The notes below the pieces were generated by a model that had not been told where the DNA came from, searched no databases, and worked only from the letters and a program-made list of their open reading frames with translations. A program made the position numbers and the translations under genes. A stretch of DNA of 64,000 nucleotides from Halobaculum marinum. Its GTDB lineage: Archaea; Halobacteriota; Halobacteria; Halobacteriales; Haloferacaceae. Where the stretch lies: contig NZ_CP119989.1 in the NCBI RefSeq assembly GCF_029338555.1, positions 868,001 through 932,000 on the forward strand, given 5' to 3'. Within the stretch, counting starts at the first letter, position 1. Each line of letters begins with the position of its first letter. Below, in pieces: positions 8,656-18,484 of this stretch.

Positions 8656-9066
8656 GCCACCGGATTGAGCCGCATCCGTTATACCCCTTCTTGCTTGCAG
8701 GTTGTCACTCGAACGTCGGCAGATCGTACACAGTTGTGTGATCGTGTCTATACACGAACACGCCCACCGCCGCCGTCCGGCGGTTCTACCCACCGGGTCG
8801 TCGCCGACCACTTTCACCCCGGTCTGAACAGCCTTATACTGCCCCTCGTACAACACCAGTACGCGCAGAATCCAACGCGTTCAGGCTCGAATCGACAAGC
8901 GGCGCGTACGTCAAGTGAGCTTGAATTAACACAAGCGTACCGGAATCCACGCCGTTTATCTGCGTGGATCCGGTACGGAACGTCCGTCCGAAACCACAAT
9001 GGAACGCCACTACGCCCACACCGAGATCTGCCGTTCGACCGGTCCTGCCGGGGAGGCCCGCGACGA
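8656..9066. promoter_or_regulatory. Structured intergenic region upstream of nrdJ
   Basis: 411 bp without a convincing gene, lower in GC than its surroundings. It holds, from left to right: an ACACA-GT-TGTGT palindrome flanked by GATC (8722-8743); TCGTGT-CTAT-ACACGA (8742-8757), which overlaps a TATA-like core; a GCTTG...CAAGC inverted repeat near 8920-8937; and a strong 15-bp hairpin at 8937-8976. The open reading frame running into nrdJ from 8371 is rejected as coding here because the NrdJ family begins at 9067. Confidence 0.6.
8937..8976 (+). promoter_or_regulatory. 15-bp hairpin in the nrdJ leader
   Basis: Left arm GTACCGGAATCCACGC (8937-8952), 9-nt loop CGTTTATCT, right arm GCGTGGATCCGGTAC (8962-8976). 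The arms pair perfectly except for one extra A/T-side base in the left arm, and the outer end is itself a GTAC palindrome. It lies 90 bp before the nrdJ ATG. It could be a DNA operator for a dimeric repressor or an RNA element in the transcript; the TTTAT in the loop also resembles a TATA core. Confidence 0.55.
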
Positions 9067-12000
9067 ATGAGTCGCGCGGACCTCGGCGCCGACGAACTGG
9101 AACTGCCGATCAAACGAACCGAAGGCGAGACGCTCGCGGAGCGACTCACCTCCAACGCCTACGACAACATCCTGCCCGCCCGCTACCTCCGCAAGGACGC
9201 GGACGGCGAGCCCGTCGAGACGCAGGAGGAACTGTTCGAGCGCGTCGGCCGCAACGTCGCGCTCGCGGAGGCGGTGTACGAGGCCGACGAGCCCGTCACC
9301 GTCACGCCCGACCAGCTCAAGCCCGACCACCCGCGCCGCGACGAACTCGCTGCCGAGGTGTTCGGCGCCGGCGTCACCGCGGACGACGACGCCGAGACTG
9401 AGCTGACCGTCTACAACGTCAACAAGTTCGCCTACGAGACGGTCGTCCCCGAACTGCCCGACGGCGTGCGCGAGCACGTCGAGGAGACGGCCGCCGAGTT
9501 CCAGGAGCTGATGGAGCGGCTCTCCTTTATGCCGAACTCGCCGACGCTGATGAACGCCGGCGACGAACTCCAGCAGCTGTCGGCGTGTTTCGTCGACTCG
9601 CCCGGCGACGACATCGACGACATCCACCAGACCGCCAAGGAGGCCGCGCAGGTGTTCCAGTCCGGCGGCGGGATGGGGTACGCGTTCTGGAAGCTCCGCC
9701 CGTACGGCGACGCGGTCGGCTCCACCGGTGGCATCGCCTCCGGCCCGATCACGTTCATGCGGACGTTCGACCAGATGTGCGAGACCATCGCGCAGGGCGG
9801 TGCCCGCCGCGGCGCCCAGATGGGCGTCATGCGCGTCTCGCACCCGGACGTCATCCAGTTCATCCACGCGAAGAACAAGGACGTGAGCCTCGCGAACACG
9901 CTCCGCCTCAACGACCCCGACGACTTCACGCACACGTCGTTCGCGGACGCGCTTGACGAGGCGCGCGAGCTCATCGACGACGACGGGAAGGTGCCCAAGC
10001 ACCTCCGCAACGCCGTCGAGGGTCACCTCTCGAACTTCAACATCTCCGTCGGCGTCACCGACGACTTCATGGAGGCGCTCCAGAACGGCGAGGAGTTCAC
10101 CTTCACCAACCCGCGCACGGAGGAGCCCCACGTCGCGACGCCCCAGACGAAGGAGCTGTACGAGATGTTCGGCCTCGGCGAGCACGTCGAGGTCGGCGAG
10201 GTGCTGTCGGTGCCGGCGAAGGCAATCTGGGACCACATCGTCCAGGGCGCCCACGAGAACGGTGAGCCGGGCGTCGTCTACCTCGAGCGCATCAACAAGC
10301 TCCACAGCTTCGACGTCGAGGAGCACCCCGACCACCGGATCCTCGCGACGAACCCGTGCGGCGAGCAGCCGCTGGAGGAGTACGAGGCGTGCAACCTCGG
10401 CCACATCAACCTCTCGACGCTCGCGGACCTGGACGCCCCCGACTGGCGTGTCTGGAGCGAGGCACACGCCGACGAGTACGACTCCGAGCAGGCCGCCGTC
10501 GAGGCGTTCCTCGAGGAGGCAATCGACTGGGACGAGTTCGACTACCGCATCGACATGGGGACGCGCTTCCTCGAGAACGTCGTCACCATGTCGGACTTCC
10601 CGGTCGAGAAGATCGAGGAGAAGGTCCGCGACATGCGGAAGATCGGACTCGGCGTCATGGGGCTGGCACAGCTGTACATCCAGCTGGGCGTCCGCTACGG
10701 CTCGGAGACGGGGAACCTCGTCGCCGAGGAGCTGATGACCCACATCAACCACGGGTCGAAGGCCGCCAGTCACGAACTCGCCGAGGAGCGCGGCTCCTTC
10801 AACGACTGGGCCGACTCGAAGTACGCCGACCCCGTCCGCTACGCCGACTGGTTCGAGCAGTACGTCGGCGAGGACCCCCACGACTGGGAGGACGGCTACC
10901 CGATCCGCAACCACAACACGACGACCATCGCGCCGACGGGCACCACGTCGATGGTGGGCAACACCACCGGCGGCTGTGAGCCCATCTACAACGTCGCCTA
11001 CTACAAGAACGTCTCCGACGACGTGCAGGGCGACGAGATGCTCGTCGAGTTCGACGACTACTTCCTCCGCACCCTCGAGGCGAACGACATCGACGTCGAC
11101 GCCGTGAAGGAGGAGGCACAAGCGCAGATGGCGAACAACGAGTTCGACGGCGTCGAGGGGCTGGAGACGGTGCCGGACGCCATCGGCGAACTGTTCGTGG
11201 TCACCGGCGACCTCACCGCGAAGGACCACGCGGGCGTGCAGGTCGCCTGCCAGACGGGCGTCGACTCGGCCATCTCGAAGACGGTCAACGCGCCCAACGA
11301 CTCCACGCTGGAGGACGCCCAGGAAGTGTTCGAGTACATCTACGAGCACGGCGGCAAGGGCGTCACCTACTACCGCGACGGCACCCGCTCGAAGCAGGTG
11401 CTCACCACCCGCGCCGACAACACGGAGTTCGCCGACGAGAGCGAGGCCGCGGAGGCGCTCGTCGAGCAGATCACCGAGGTGTTCGGCGGCATCGAGAGCT
11501 TCCTCGACAACGAGGACGTCCAGGCCGCCCTCGACGAGGAAGTCGCGGACCTCCTCGAAGCGGCCGACGAGAAGACGGTCCACATCGACTACACCGAGAA
11601 GCGCGCCCGGCCGGACTCGCTGCGCGGGGTCACCCAGCTCATCGAGACCGGCTACGGGAAGATGTACATCACCATCAACGAGGACCCCGAGACGGGCGAG
11701 CCGTTCGAGCTGTTCGCCAACATCGGTCACTCCGGTGGCTTCACCAACTCCTTCACGGAGTCGCTGGCGAAGGTCATCTCGACGGCGCTGCGCTCGGGCG
11801 TCGACCCGCGCGAGATCGTCGACGAACTGCAGGGCACCCGCTCGCCGAAGATCGCCTGGGACAAGGGTGAGCAGATCCAGTCCATCCCGGACGCAATCGG
11901 CACGGCGATGCGCCGCTACCTCGACGACGAGGTGGAGAAGGGCTACCCCGAGCAGACGAGCCTCGACCAGGTGACCGAGGAGACGGACGCCGCGAGCGGC

Positions 12001-12210
12001 CCCGAGGCCGACGGCGGCGCGGCCGTCGAGGCTCCCTCGGAGGGCGCCCCCGGGCCGGAGGACGCCGGCGACGTCGAGCAGACGACCGACGCGGTCGACG
12101 AACTGATCGCGAACGGCGAGTCGCCCGAGTGTCCCGACTGTGGCAGCATGACGCTGTACTACTCGGAGGGCTGCAAGACGTGCGAGTCGTGCGGCTGGTC
12201 CGAGTGCTGA
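9067..12210 (+). CDS. nrdJ: Adenosylcobalamin-dependent (class II) ribonucleotide reductase
   Basis: Reduces ribonucleotides to deoxyribonucleotides using a B12-generated thiyl radical. 1047 residues from ATG 9067. By family analogy, Cys174 (LSACFVDSP) and Cys442 (EACNLGHIN) form the redox pair and Cys431 in NPCGEQ carries the radical, next to the conserved Glu. Other signatures: MPNSPTLMNAG, GGGMGYAFWKLRP, APTGTTSMVGNTTGGCEP. The C-terminus ends in a zinc-ribbon-like pair of CxxC motifs (CPDC...CKTC, CGW) after an acidic linker, presumably the tail that re-reduces the active site. No intein. Transcribed alone behind a structured leader and followed by a hairpin plus pyrimidine tract. Confidence 0.97.
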   Translation: MSRADLGADELELPIKRTEGETLAERLTSNAYDNILPARYLRKDADGEPVETQEELFERVGRNVALAEAVYEADEPVTVTPDQLKPDHPRRDELAAEVFGAGVTADDDAETELTVYNVNKFAYETVVPELPDGVREHVEETAAEFQELMERLSFMPNSPTLMNAGDELQQLSACFVDSPGDDIDDIHQTAKEAAQVFQSGGGMGYAFWKLRPYGDAVGSTGGIASGPITFMRTFDQMCETIAQGGARRGAQMGVMRVSHPDVIQFIHAKNKDVSLANTLRLNDPDDFTHTSFADALDEARELIDDDGKVPKHLRNAVEGHLSNFNISVGVTDDFMEALQNGEEFTFTNPRTEEPHVATPQTKELYEMFGLGEHVEVGEVLSVPAKAIWDHIVQGAHENGEPGVVYLERINKLHSFDVEEHPDHRILATNPCGEQPLEEYEACNLGHINLSTLADLDAPDWRVWSEAHADEYDSEQAAVEAFLEEAIDWDEFDYRIDMGTRFLENVVTMSDFPVEKIEEKVRDMRKIGLGVMGLAQLYIQLGVRYGSETGNLVAEELMTHINHGSKAASHELAEERGSFNDWADSKYADPVRYADWFEQYVGEDPHDWEDGYPIRNHNTTTIAPTGTTSMVGNTTGGCEPIYNVAYYKNVSDDVQGDEMLVEFDDYFLRTLEANDIDVDAVKEEAQAQMANNEFDGVEGLETVPDAIGELFVVTGDLTAKDHAGVQVACQTGVDSAISKTVNAPNDSTLEDAQEVFEYIYEHGGKGVTYYRDGTRSKQVLTTRADNTEFADESEAAEALVEQITEVFGGIESFLDNEDVQAALDEEVADLLEAADEKTVHIDYTEKRARPDSLRGVTQLIETGYGKMYITINEDPETGEPFELFANIGHSGGFTNSFTESLAKVISTALRSGVDPREIVDELQGTRSPKIAWDKGEQIQSIPDAIGTAMRRYLDDEVEKGYPEQTSLDQVTEETDAASGPEADGGAAVEAPSEGAPGPEDAGDVEQTTDAVDELIANGESPECPDCGSMTLYYSEGCKTCESCGWSEC

Positions 12211-12266
12211 GCCGGGTCTGACGACACGCGGCTCGACTGCGGTTTCTCTCTCTCTCTCGCTCTTTC
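12209..12266 (+). terminator. Probable nrdJ terminator: stem plus pyrimidine tract
   Basis: GAGCCG (12209-12214, starting inside the stop codon) pairs with CGGCTC (12229-12234). A run of alternating T and C (TTTCTCTCTCTCTCTC) follows from 12242. Archaeal termination depends mainly on U-rich tracts, so the pyrimidine run is the more meaningful part. Confidence 0.4.
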
Positions 12267-12322
12267 GCGCGGTCCTGTTCGGCGAGCAACAGCTATTCGC
12301 GCCGACCGCGTAGGTTCTCGTC

Positions 12323-13204
12323 ATGCCCACCGTGGAGACGAACGACATCGAGACGTACTACGAGCGCCGCGGCGACGGCCCGCCGGTCGTGTTCGTCCAC
12401 GGCGCGCTCGTCGACCACACCCAGTGGGCGCCGCAACTCGACGCCCTCGCCGACGAGTACACCGTCGTCGCGTACGACGTGCGCGGCCACGGACGGACCG
12501 GTGGCTCCGCCCGGGAGTCGTACTCCATCGACCTGTTCGCCGACGACCTCGCCGCGCTGGTGGAGGCGCTCGACCTCGACCGACCCGTGGTGTGTGGACT
12601 GTCGATGGGCGGGAGCATCGCGATGACGTACGCGGCGCGACACCCCGACCGCCTCTCGGGGCTGATCCTCGCGGACACGTTCGGTCCCGTCCCGCTCACC
12701 GTCGGGGACCTGCTCCAGCGACAACTGCTCCGGCTCACGATCCCTCCGGCGCGACTGGTCGGCTTCGAGCGAGTCGAGCGCGCGATGGTGTGGCTCCAGG
12801 AACGGCTCTCGGGCGAGCGAGTCGGCGGCGACTACGACCGGATCGAAGCGATCCGCGCCCGTGGGCCACGGATGCCGAGCGGGGAGTTCGAGAAGGTGGT
12901 CCGCGCGCTGGCGTCGTTCCACCGGACGAGCGTCGACTACGGCGCGATCACCGTCCCGACGTTGGCGGTGTACGGCGAGCAGGAGACGGCGCTGATCCGA
13001 CGGCAGATGCGGAGCATCGCGTCGCTGATCCCGCACACGCGCCTGCTCGTCGTCCCGCACGCCGGTCACGCCGCGAACCTCGACAACGAGGCGTTCGTCG
13101 ACGGCGCGATCCGCGGGCACCTCCGGCGCGTCTGGCCGGAGCACGCGCCGGCGCGCGACGACGACCAGGCCGCTCCGGCGGCGCCGGCGTCCGACGCGTC
13201 GTGA
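12323..13204 (+). CDS. Alpha/beta-hydrolase fold protein
   Basis: 293 residues, ATG 12323. Classic order: oxyanion HG motif VVFVHGALVDH (about 22-32), VVAYDVRGHGRTG (about 49-61), nucleophile elbow GLSMGGS with Ser at about residue 95, and the catalytic His in HAGHAANLDN near 250. The cap between about 130 and 200 is helical. Esterase, lactonase or related hydrolase; substrate not predictable. The C-terminal 20 residues are Ala/Asp/Pro-rich and probably disordered. Convergent with the histidine kinase downstream. Confidence 0.88.
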   Translation: MPTVETNDIETYYERRGDGPPVVFVHGALVDHTQWAPQLDALADEYTVVAYDVRGHGRTGGSARESYSIDLFADDLAALVEALDLDRPVVCGLSMGGSIAMTYAARHPDRLSGLILADTFGPVPLTVGDLLQRQLLRLTIPPARLVGFERVERAMVWLQERLSGERVGGDYDRIEAIRARGPRMPSGEFEKVVRALASFHRTSVDYGAITVPTLAVYGEQETALIRRQMRSIASLIPHTRLLVVPHAGHAANLDNEAFVDGAIRGHLRRVWPEHAPARDDDQAAPAAPASDAS

Positions 13205-13249
13205 ACGCCGGCGCGCGAGCGTAGGCCGGCCCCGGCGTCGCGCCTCCCG

Positions 13250-15115
13250 TCAGACGGACGTGCGGGACTCGTCGGGGGCGTCGGCGTCCGCGGCGGTCGA
13301 CGGTGCCGTCGGCGGCCCGGCGACGGGGAGCGTCACCGAGACGGTCGTCCCGCCGTCGTGTCCGTCGGTGGCGGTGACCGACCCCCCGGAGAGCCGGACG
13401 ATCCGGTTGACGAGCCACAGGCCGAGGCCGCTCGCACGTTCGAGCGAGGGGTCGTCGCCGACGAGTATCGCCCGGTCGTCGGGCGGGAGACCCGGGCCGT
13501 CGTCCGCGACGCGGAGTTCGACGGTCGACCCGTCGGCCGCGACGGTCAGCGAGACGACGAGGTGCGGCTGGTCGCCGTCGGCGTGTTCGATGGCGTTCTC
13601 GATCAGGTTGTCGACCACCGACGGGAACGCGGCGACGGCGGAGATGTGGACGGCGCCGTCCGGCAGCGACGTGTCGAGGCGCACGCCCGGGTGCTCCCTG
13701 GTCGCCTGCTCGCAGCGGCGGCGGACGACGGCGGTCGCGTCGAACCGGCGGACGTCGGTGTCGGCGTCCACGACCGAGTCCGCGAGTGCGGCCTGTTCGG
13801 TGACGTCGATCATCCCGTCGGCCCGTGCGGTGAGCACGTCGAGCGCGTCGGCGACGGCGTCCGTGTCGGCGTCGCCGAGTTCCTGCCGGAGCAGGTCCAG
13901 GTAGCCGTCGATCACCGAGATGTCGTTCCGGAGGTCGTGGCGGAGCATCCGGTTGAGCACCGCCGCACGCTGTTCTGCCAGCCGGCGGTCGGTGATGTCC
14001 CTGAACACGAGGGCGACCGCGTCGGTCCCCGCGAGCGCGCTGACCGAGACGGTGAACGTGCGCGGGCCGCCGGCACCGACTCGGTCGTCGGTGTCGGTCG
14101 CGTCGGCAGGGTCGGCCACACGGTCGTCCGCGGTGGTCGACGTCCCGCTGGTCGCCGGCGGTTCCCGAGCGGGCGGCTCGTCGAACGTGACGGTCACGTC
14201 GGCCCGCTCGTCGCTCGACGCCTCGCGGATCGCCTCGACGAGTCGCGGGTGGCTCCTGAACACGTCTGCGAGCGAGCGCCCCACCGGGTCGTCGCCCCCG
14301 AACAGTCGCGTCGCCGCCGCGTTCGTGGCCCGAACCGTCTCGTCGCCGTCGACGACGACGACGGGGTCCGAGAGTCGGTTGACGACGTGGTCCTGTGCGA
14401 CGGCAATCGAGTCGAGCAGGCGGTACCGCGTGATCGCGGCCCCGGTGAACAGCGTCGTCACGGAGAACGTCACCGGCGTGAAGTCGATGACGGGGGAGTC
14501 GCCCGATGCCCCGGCGATGCTCGCGATCCCGGCGATCATCGGCAACAGCCCCGCCGCGAACACGACGAGTCGCCGCGCCCGCGCGGCGCCGGTCGTCCCC
14601 CGACAGCTCACCCCGACCCGCCAGAGGACGTAGCTGTTCACCCCGAACGACCACAGGAGGAAGACGCCGAACCCGATACCCGGCGTCACCGTCGAGCGCA
14701 CGACCTCCCCGGCGACGAGTGACACGTCGCTGTAGATCAGGTTGTGTGCCCGGTTCGAGATCGCGAGCAGGGCGAATCCCAGGGGGACCCCCGAGATCAG
14801 CGGGAGCCGGTACCGGGTGAGCCAGCGGTCCTCGCCGGCGACCGCGAACGCGAAGACCGGCCACGAGGCGCCGACGATCCCGGTGCCGATCCACAGCAGG
14901 TGGTTGTACGCGACGATCACCGGGAGCGTCGTCGCACTCAGTTGGAGGGCGTACGACCACGTCCACAGCGTCGCGCCGACCGCCAGTCCGACGAACCCGA
15001 GTACCTCGGGTCCGCCGATGCTCACCCGCCGGCGCCACAGCACCAGCAGCAACACGGCGAGGGAGGTCGCTCCCGCTACCCAGAGGAGCGGAACGACGTA
15101 CGTGGTTGCGGACAT
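13250..15115 (-). CDS. 7TM-N-terminal, PAS-containing sensor histidine kinase
   Basis: 621 residues with ATG 15115 ([12 protein letters not shown]...). The open frame reaches 15313 but that extension lies in a TA-rich promoter region. Seven hydrophobic segments fill residues about 5-215, resembling the archaeal/bacterial 'histidine kinase N-terminal 7TM' domain. A PAS domain follows (about 225-365, beginning [17 protein letters not shown]), then the HisKA helix with His393 in [11 protein letters not shown] and an ATPase domain with N box ([14 protein letters not shown]), G1 (DDGPGLP) and G2 (ASGLGLWLV). Membrane-located; the ligand is unknown. No response regulator nearby, as is common in haloarchaea. 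Confidence 0.9.
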   Translation of the reverse strand: MSATTYVVPLLWVAGATSLAVLLLVLWRRRVSIGGPEVLGFVGLAVGATLWTWSYALQLSATTLPVIVAYNHLLWIGTGIVGASWPVFAFAVAGEDRWLTRYRLPLISGVPLGFALLAISNRAHNLIYSDVSLVAGEVVRSTVTPGIGFGVFLLWSFGVNSYVLWRVGVSCRGTTGAARARRLVVFAAGLLPMIAGIASIAGASGDSPVIDFTPVTFSVTTLFTGAAITRYRLLDSIAVAQDHVVNRLSDPVVVVDGDETVRATNAAATRLFGGDDPVGRSLADVFRSHPRLVEAIREASSDERADVTVTFDEPPAREPPATSGTSTTADDRVADPADATDTDDRVGAGGPRTFTVSVSALAGTDAVALVFRDITDRRLAEQRAAVLNRMLRHDLRNDISVIDGYLDLLRQELGDADTDAVADALDVLTARADGMIDVTEQAALADSVVDADTDVRRFDATAVVRRRCEQATREHPGVRLDTSLPDGAVHISAVAAFPSVVDNLIENAIEHADGDQPHLVVSLTVAADGSTVELRVADDGPGLPPDDRAILVGDDPSLERASGLGLWLVNRIVRLSGGSVTATDGHDGGTTVSVTLPVAGPPTAPSTAADADAPDESRTSV

Positions 15116-15359
15116 CTGTGGGTGGCTCCGTTCGGTCTGCCGTCGCGCGTGTCCGACTGACTCGGCGTCGCTCGGTCGCGACGGCGGTTGGTACGCGTTC
15201 AACCACAGACGCGGCTTTAAGACTAACGTCGGTACCGATTCGCCAGTCGGACACGAGGCCGGTGTGAAGCCGTCCACGCCGGCCGCTGAGCGCGCTCGCT
15301 CCGACAGCAACATCTGTTCGTGTGCGGCAGTTTATCAGGCCCGACGCCGACCCGGTGGT

Positions 15360-17156
15360 ATGAGCGAACACCAGCCGCCCGAAGCGGACCGCGACGGCGA
15401 CGCGGGTGAGGACGCGCCGGCCGACGCGGACGCGTTCGCCGGCGAGAAAGACGAGTCCCTCCGGAGCCGCGAGGTGACCGCGGGCGCCGAGCGCGCGCCC
15501 CACCGCGCAATGTTCCGCGCGATGGGGTACGACGACGCCGACCTGTCCTCGCCGATGATCGGCATCCCGAACCCCGCCGCCGACATCACGCCGTGCAACG
15601 TCCACCTCGACGACGTCGCCGACGCCGCCCGCGAGGGCGTCGAGTCGGCCCAGGGGATGCCCATCGAGTTCGGCACCGTCACCATCTCCGACGCCATCTC
15701 GATGGGGACCGAGGGGATGAAGGCGAGCCTCATCTCGCGAGAGGTGATCGCCGACTCGGTCGAACTCGTCTCCTTCGGCGAGCGCATGGACGCGCTCGTC
15801 ACCGTCGCTGGCTGTGACAAGAACCTCCCCGGGATGCTGATGGCGTCCATCCGCACTGACCTCCCGTCCGTGTTCCTGTACGGCGGGTCGATCAAGCCCG
15901 GCGAACACGAGGGGCGCGACGTGACCGTCCAGAACGTGTTCGAGGGCGTCGGCACGTACGCCGAGGGCGACATGAGCGCCGAGGAGTTGGACCAGATGGA
16001 GCGCCACGCCTGCCCTGGCGCGGGCTCCTGCGGCGGGATGTTCACCGCCAACACGATGGCGAGCATCTCGGAGGCGCTCGGGATGGCGCCGCTCGGCTCC
16101 GCGTCGCCGATGGCCGAGTCCGAGGAGCGCTACGACGTGGCCAAACGCGCCGGCGAACTGGCCTTGGAGTGCGTCGCCGAGGACCGCCGGCCCTCGGACA
16201 TCATCTCGAAGAAGTCGTTCGAGAACGCCATCGCGGTGCAGGTGGCGATGGGCGGGTCGACGAACGCCGTCCTCCACCTGCTCGCGCTGGCGGCAGAGGC
16301 CGACGTCGACCTCGACATCACGGAGTTCGACGAGATCTCCCGGCGCACGCCGAAGATCGCGAATCTCCAGCCCGGCGGCACGCGTGTCATGCAGGACCTC
16401 GACGCCGTCGGCGGCGTCCCGGTCGTGATCCGCCGGCTCATCGAGGGCGGGTACATGCACGGCGACGCGATGACGGTCACCGGGCGGACGATGGCCGAAG
16501 AGATCGAACTGCTGGAGGAGACGGGCCACCTCCCCGCGGACGACGACATCGAGGCGGACTTCCTCTACACCGTCGACGAGCCGTACAGCGAGGAGGGTGC
16601 GATCAAGGTGCTGACGGGCAACCTCGCACCCGACGGCGCGGTGCTGAAGGTGACCGGCGACGACGCGTTCCACCACGAGGGACCCGCCCGCGTGTTCGAG
16701 GCCGAGGAGGACGCCATGGAGTACGTCCAGTCGGGCGCCATCGAGTCTGGCGACGTGCTCGTCATCCGCAACGAGGGCCCCCGCGGCGGCCCCGGGATGC
16801 GCGAGATGCTCGGCGTCACCGCCGCCGTCGTCGGCGCGGGCCACGAGGACGACGTGGCGCTGTTGACGGACGGGCGCTTCTCCGGCGCGACGCGCGGGCC
16901 GATGGTCGGCCACGTCGCCCCCGAGGCCGTCGAGGGCGGCCCCATCGGCCTCGTCAAGGACGGCGACACGGTGACGGTAGACATCCCGAACCGCGACCTC
17001 TCGGTCGATCTGAGTGACGAGGAACTCGCCGAGCGTGCCGACGCCTACGAGGCGCCCGAACCGCCGTACCGCGGCGGCGTGCTCGCGAAGTACGCCCGCG
17101 ACTTCGGGAGTGCGGCCAACGGCGCCGTCACGAACCCGAAGGCTCAGCGCGACTGA
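15360..17156 (+). CDS. ilvD: Dihydroxy-acid dehydratase
   Basis: Dehydrates 2,3-dihydroxy-isovalerate and -methylvalerate in valine, isoleucine and leucine synthesis; Fe-S cluster enzyme. 598 residues from ATG 15360; the first ~40 are acidic and variable. Signature cysteines for the cluster sit in [19 protein letters not shown] and [16 protein letters not shown]; the C-terminal catalytic motif [14 protein letters not shown] is present. No other ilv genes are adjacent. Divergent from the 7TM kinase with 244 bp between. Confidence 0.97.
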   Translation: MSEHQPPEADRDGDAGEDAPADADAFAGEKDESLRSREVTAGAERAPHRAMFRAMGYDDADLSSPMIGIPNPAADITPCNVHLDDVADAAREGVESAQGMPIEFGTVTISDAISMGTEGMKASLISREVIADSVELVSFGERMDALVTVAGCDKNLPGMLMASIRTDLPSVFLYGGSIKPGEHEGRDVTVQNVFEGVGTYAEGDMSAEELDQMERHACPGAGSCGGMFTANTMASISEALGMAPLGSASPMAESEERYDVAKRAGELALECVAEDRRPSDIISKKSFENAIAVQVAMGGSTNAVLHLLALAAEADVDLDITEFDEISRRTPKIANLQPGGTRVMQDLDAVGGVPVVIRRLIEGGYMHGDAMTVTGRTMAEEIELLEETGHLPADDDIEADFLYTVDEPYSEEGAIKVLTGNLAPDGAVLKVTGDDAFHHEGPARVFEAEEDAMEYVQSGAIESGDVLVIRNEGPRGGPGMREMLGVTAAVVGAGHEDDVALLTDGRFSGATRGPMVGHVAPEAVEGGPIGLVKDGDTVTVDIPNRDLSVDLSDEELAERADAYEAPEPPYRGGVLAKYARDFGSAANGAVTNPKAQRD

Positions 17157-17162
17157 GCCAGC

Positions 17163-18368
17163 TCAGTCGTTCTCCACCGGCTGCCGCTCGCGCTCGGCGC
17201 CCGGGTTCACGGTCTCGTGCACCCCGAGCACGAGCGCCGGAACGACGACCATGAAGATGTGTTCCTCCAGGGGGATGCCGAGCAGTTCGACGCCGGTGCG
17301 CATCGGAATCGAGAACACGCCGACCTCCAGCGTGTACCAGTCCCAGACGTACGCGAGCGGGTAGACGGCGGCGACGGTCCGCGCGGCGCGCCACGTCGCC
17401 GCCCGGCCCGCATGGCGGAGGAGTGCGAGTGCGGCGGTTCCGAACACGACCTCCGTCGCGAGGTAGGTGTACGGGCCGAGGACGGTGACGTCCGGCAGCG
17501 AGACGCCCGCCAGCGGTCGGAAGAACACCGCCACGAGCAGGCCCGCGAGGAACAGGTACGCGCCCCGCACCAGCAGCATGGTCGCCGTCGTCGCGTCTCT
17601 CCGGACGGCGACGACCGCGACGAAGCCGAACGCGAGGCTCGCGACCGGCGAGGCCGGCGGCAGCACGCCCACCACCGCGAGCGGGACGACCGCGAACAGG
17701 CCGACGCCGAGACTCGCCACCGCCAGCGAGCGGGCACGGTCGGGACCGAGCGCGACGGCGACGGTCCGTTTGTCGATGGTGCGGTCGTACGCGTAGTCTT
17801 GCGTGTCGTCGATCACCTTCACCCCGGCGAGCGTGACGACGAACACCGCCGCGAGCGCGAGCGGGGCGACCGCGAGCGTCCCGGTCTGGGCGGCGTAGCC
17901 GCCGAGGAGACACAGCGCGATGCCGACGGGGTAGCCGAGCGTCGTCGTCACCGGGTTGGTGTCGAACTGCGGGGCGTGGAGGTAGCCGATGGCCCACATC
18001 GGCGCCGCGAGCGCGACCGAGAGCGGGGTCGCGAGGACGGCGAGTCCGACGAGGCACGCACCGAAGCCGACCGTCGCACCCGCGAGACCAATCCGACACC
18101 CCCGTACGGTCATCGGATGGTCGTCGTCCTCGCCGCGGACGTGGAAGTCGACGTAGCCGTCTTTCACGTGGGCGGTGTAGACGGCGAAGAACGCCGCGCC
18201 GGCGTACACGAGCGCGACAAGTGGGTCGAACGCCCGCGTCCCGGCGGTCGAGAGCGCCGCGCCGAACAGCGCCGTCGCGACCGGCGGGAGCATGAACACC
18301 GGGTGGACCTGCGAGGCGTACGCGCGTGCGACCGCGGCGGGCCCGCTCTCGTGACGGGCGATAGTCAT
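17163..18368 (-). CDS. UbiA-type prenyltransferase fused to a lycopene-cyclase domain
   Basis: 401 residues, ATG 18368, about 10-12 membrane segments. Residues 1-290 look like a UbiA prenyltransferase: the first Asp motif is HVKDGYVDFHVRGEDD (Asp70, Asp74) and the second is KVIDDTQDYAYDRTIDK (Asp187, Asp188, Asp191, Asp195), the Mg-diphosphate-binding positions of the family. The C-terminal ~80 residues match the small lycopene beta-cyclase domain (CrtYc/CrtYd/CrtYe/f type): YVWDWYTLEVGVFSI then GIPLEEHIFM with the hallmark PxEE. Known systems pair a UbiA lycopene elongase with such cyclase domains to make cyclic C50 carotenoids (decaprenoxanthin in Corynebacterium). A carotenoid role is therefore likely, but no other carotenoid gene is adjacent. 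Convergent with ilvD. Confidence 0.75.
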   Translation of the reverse strand: MTIARHESGPAAVARAYASQVHPVFMLPPVATALFGAALSTAGTRAFDPLVALVYAGAAFFAVYTAHVKDGYVDFHVRGEDDDHPMTVRGCRIGLAGATVGFGACLVGLAVLATPLSVALAAPMWAIGYLHAPQFDTNPVTTTLGYPVGIALCLLGGYAAQTGTLAVAPLALAAVFVVTLAGVKVIDDTQDYAYDRTIDKRTVAVALGPDRARSLAVASLGVGLFAVVPLAVVGVLPPASPVASLAFGFVAVVAVRRDATTATMLLVRGAYLFLAGLLVAVFFRPLAGVSLPDVTVLGPYTYLATEVVFGTAALALLRHAGRAATWRAARTVAAVYPLAYVWDWYTLEVGVFSIPMRTGVELLGIPLEEHIFMVVVPALVLGVHETVNPGAERERQPVEND

Positions 18369-18484
18369 GTACGTGTGGTCGCCGTCTCCGGCGATAAATC
18401 GTCCGGCGGTCGATCACCAGACGCAATCCACGTCGGCCGGAGTCGGAGAGCGATTCATATGGTCGGACGACTAACAAGAGTGGC

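Noticed and set aside
8875-8905. TCGAATCG-containing stretch considered as a tRNA T arm
   Set aside because: No acceptor, D or anticodon arm can be drawn around it.
9010-12348. 1112-residue open frame antisense to nrdJ
   Set aside because: It is the Arg/Val/Leu-rich complement of a highly conserved enzyme gene; high GC removes stop codons on the other strand. No start signal or domain.
12948-16913. 1321-residue minus-strand open frame across the hydrolase, kinase and ilvD genes
   Set aside because: It spans three well-supported genes and an intergenic gap, and its translation is Arg-rich without domains.
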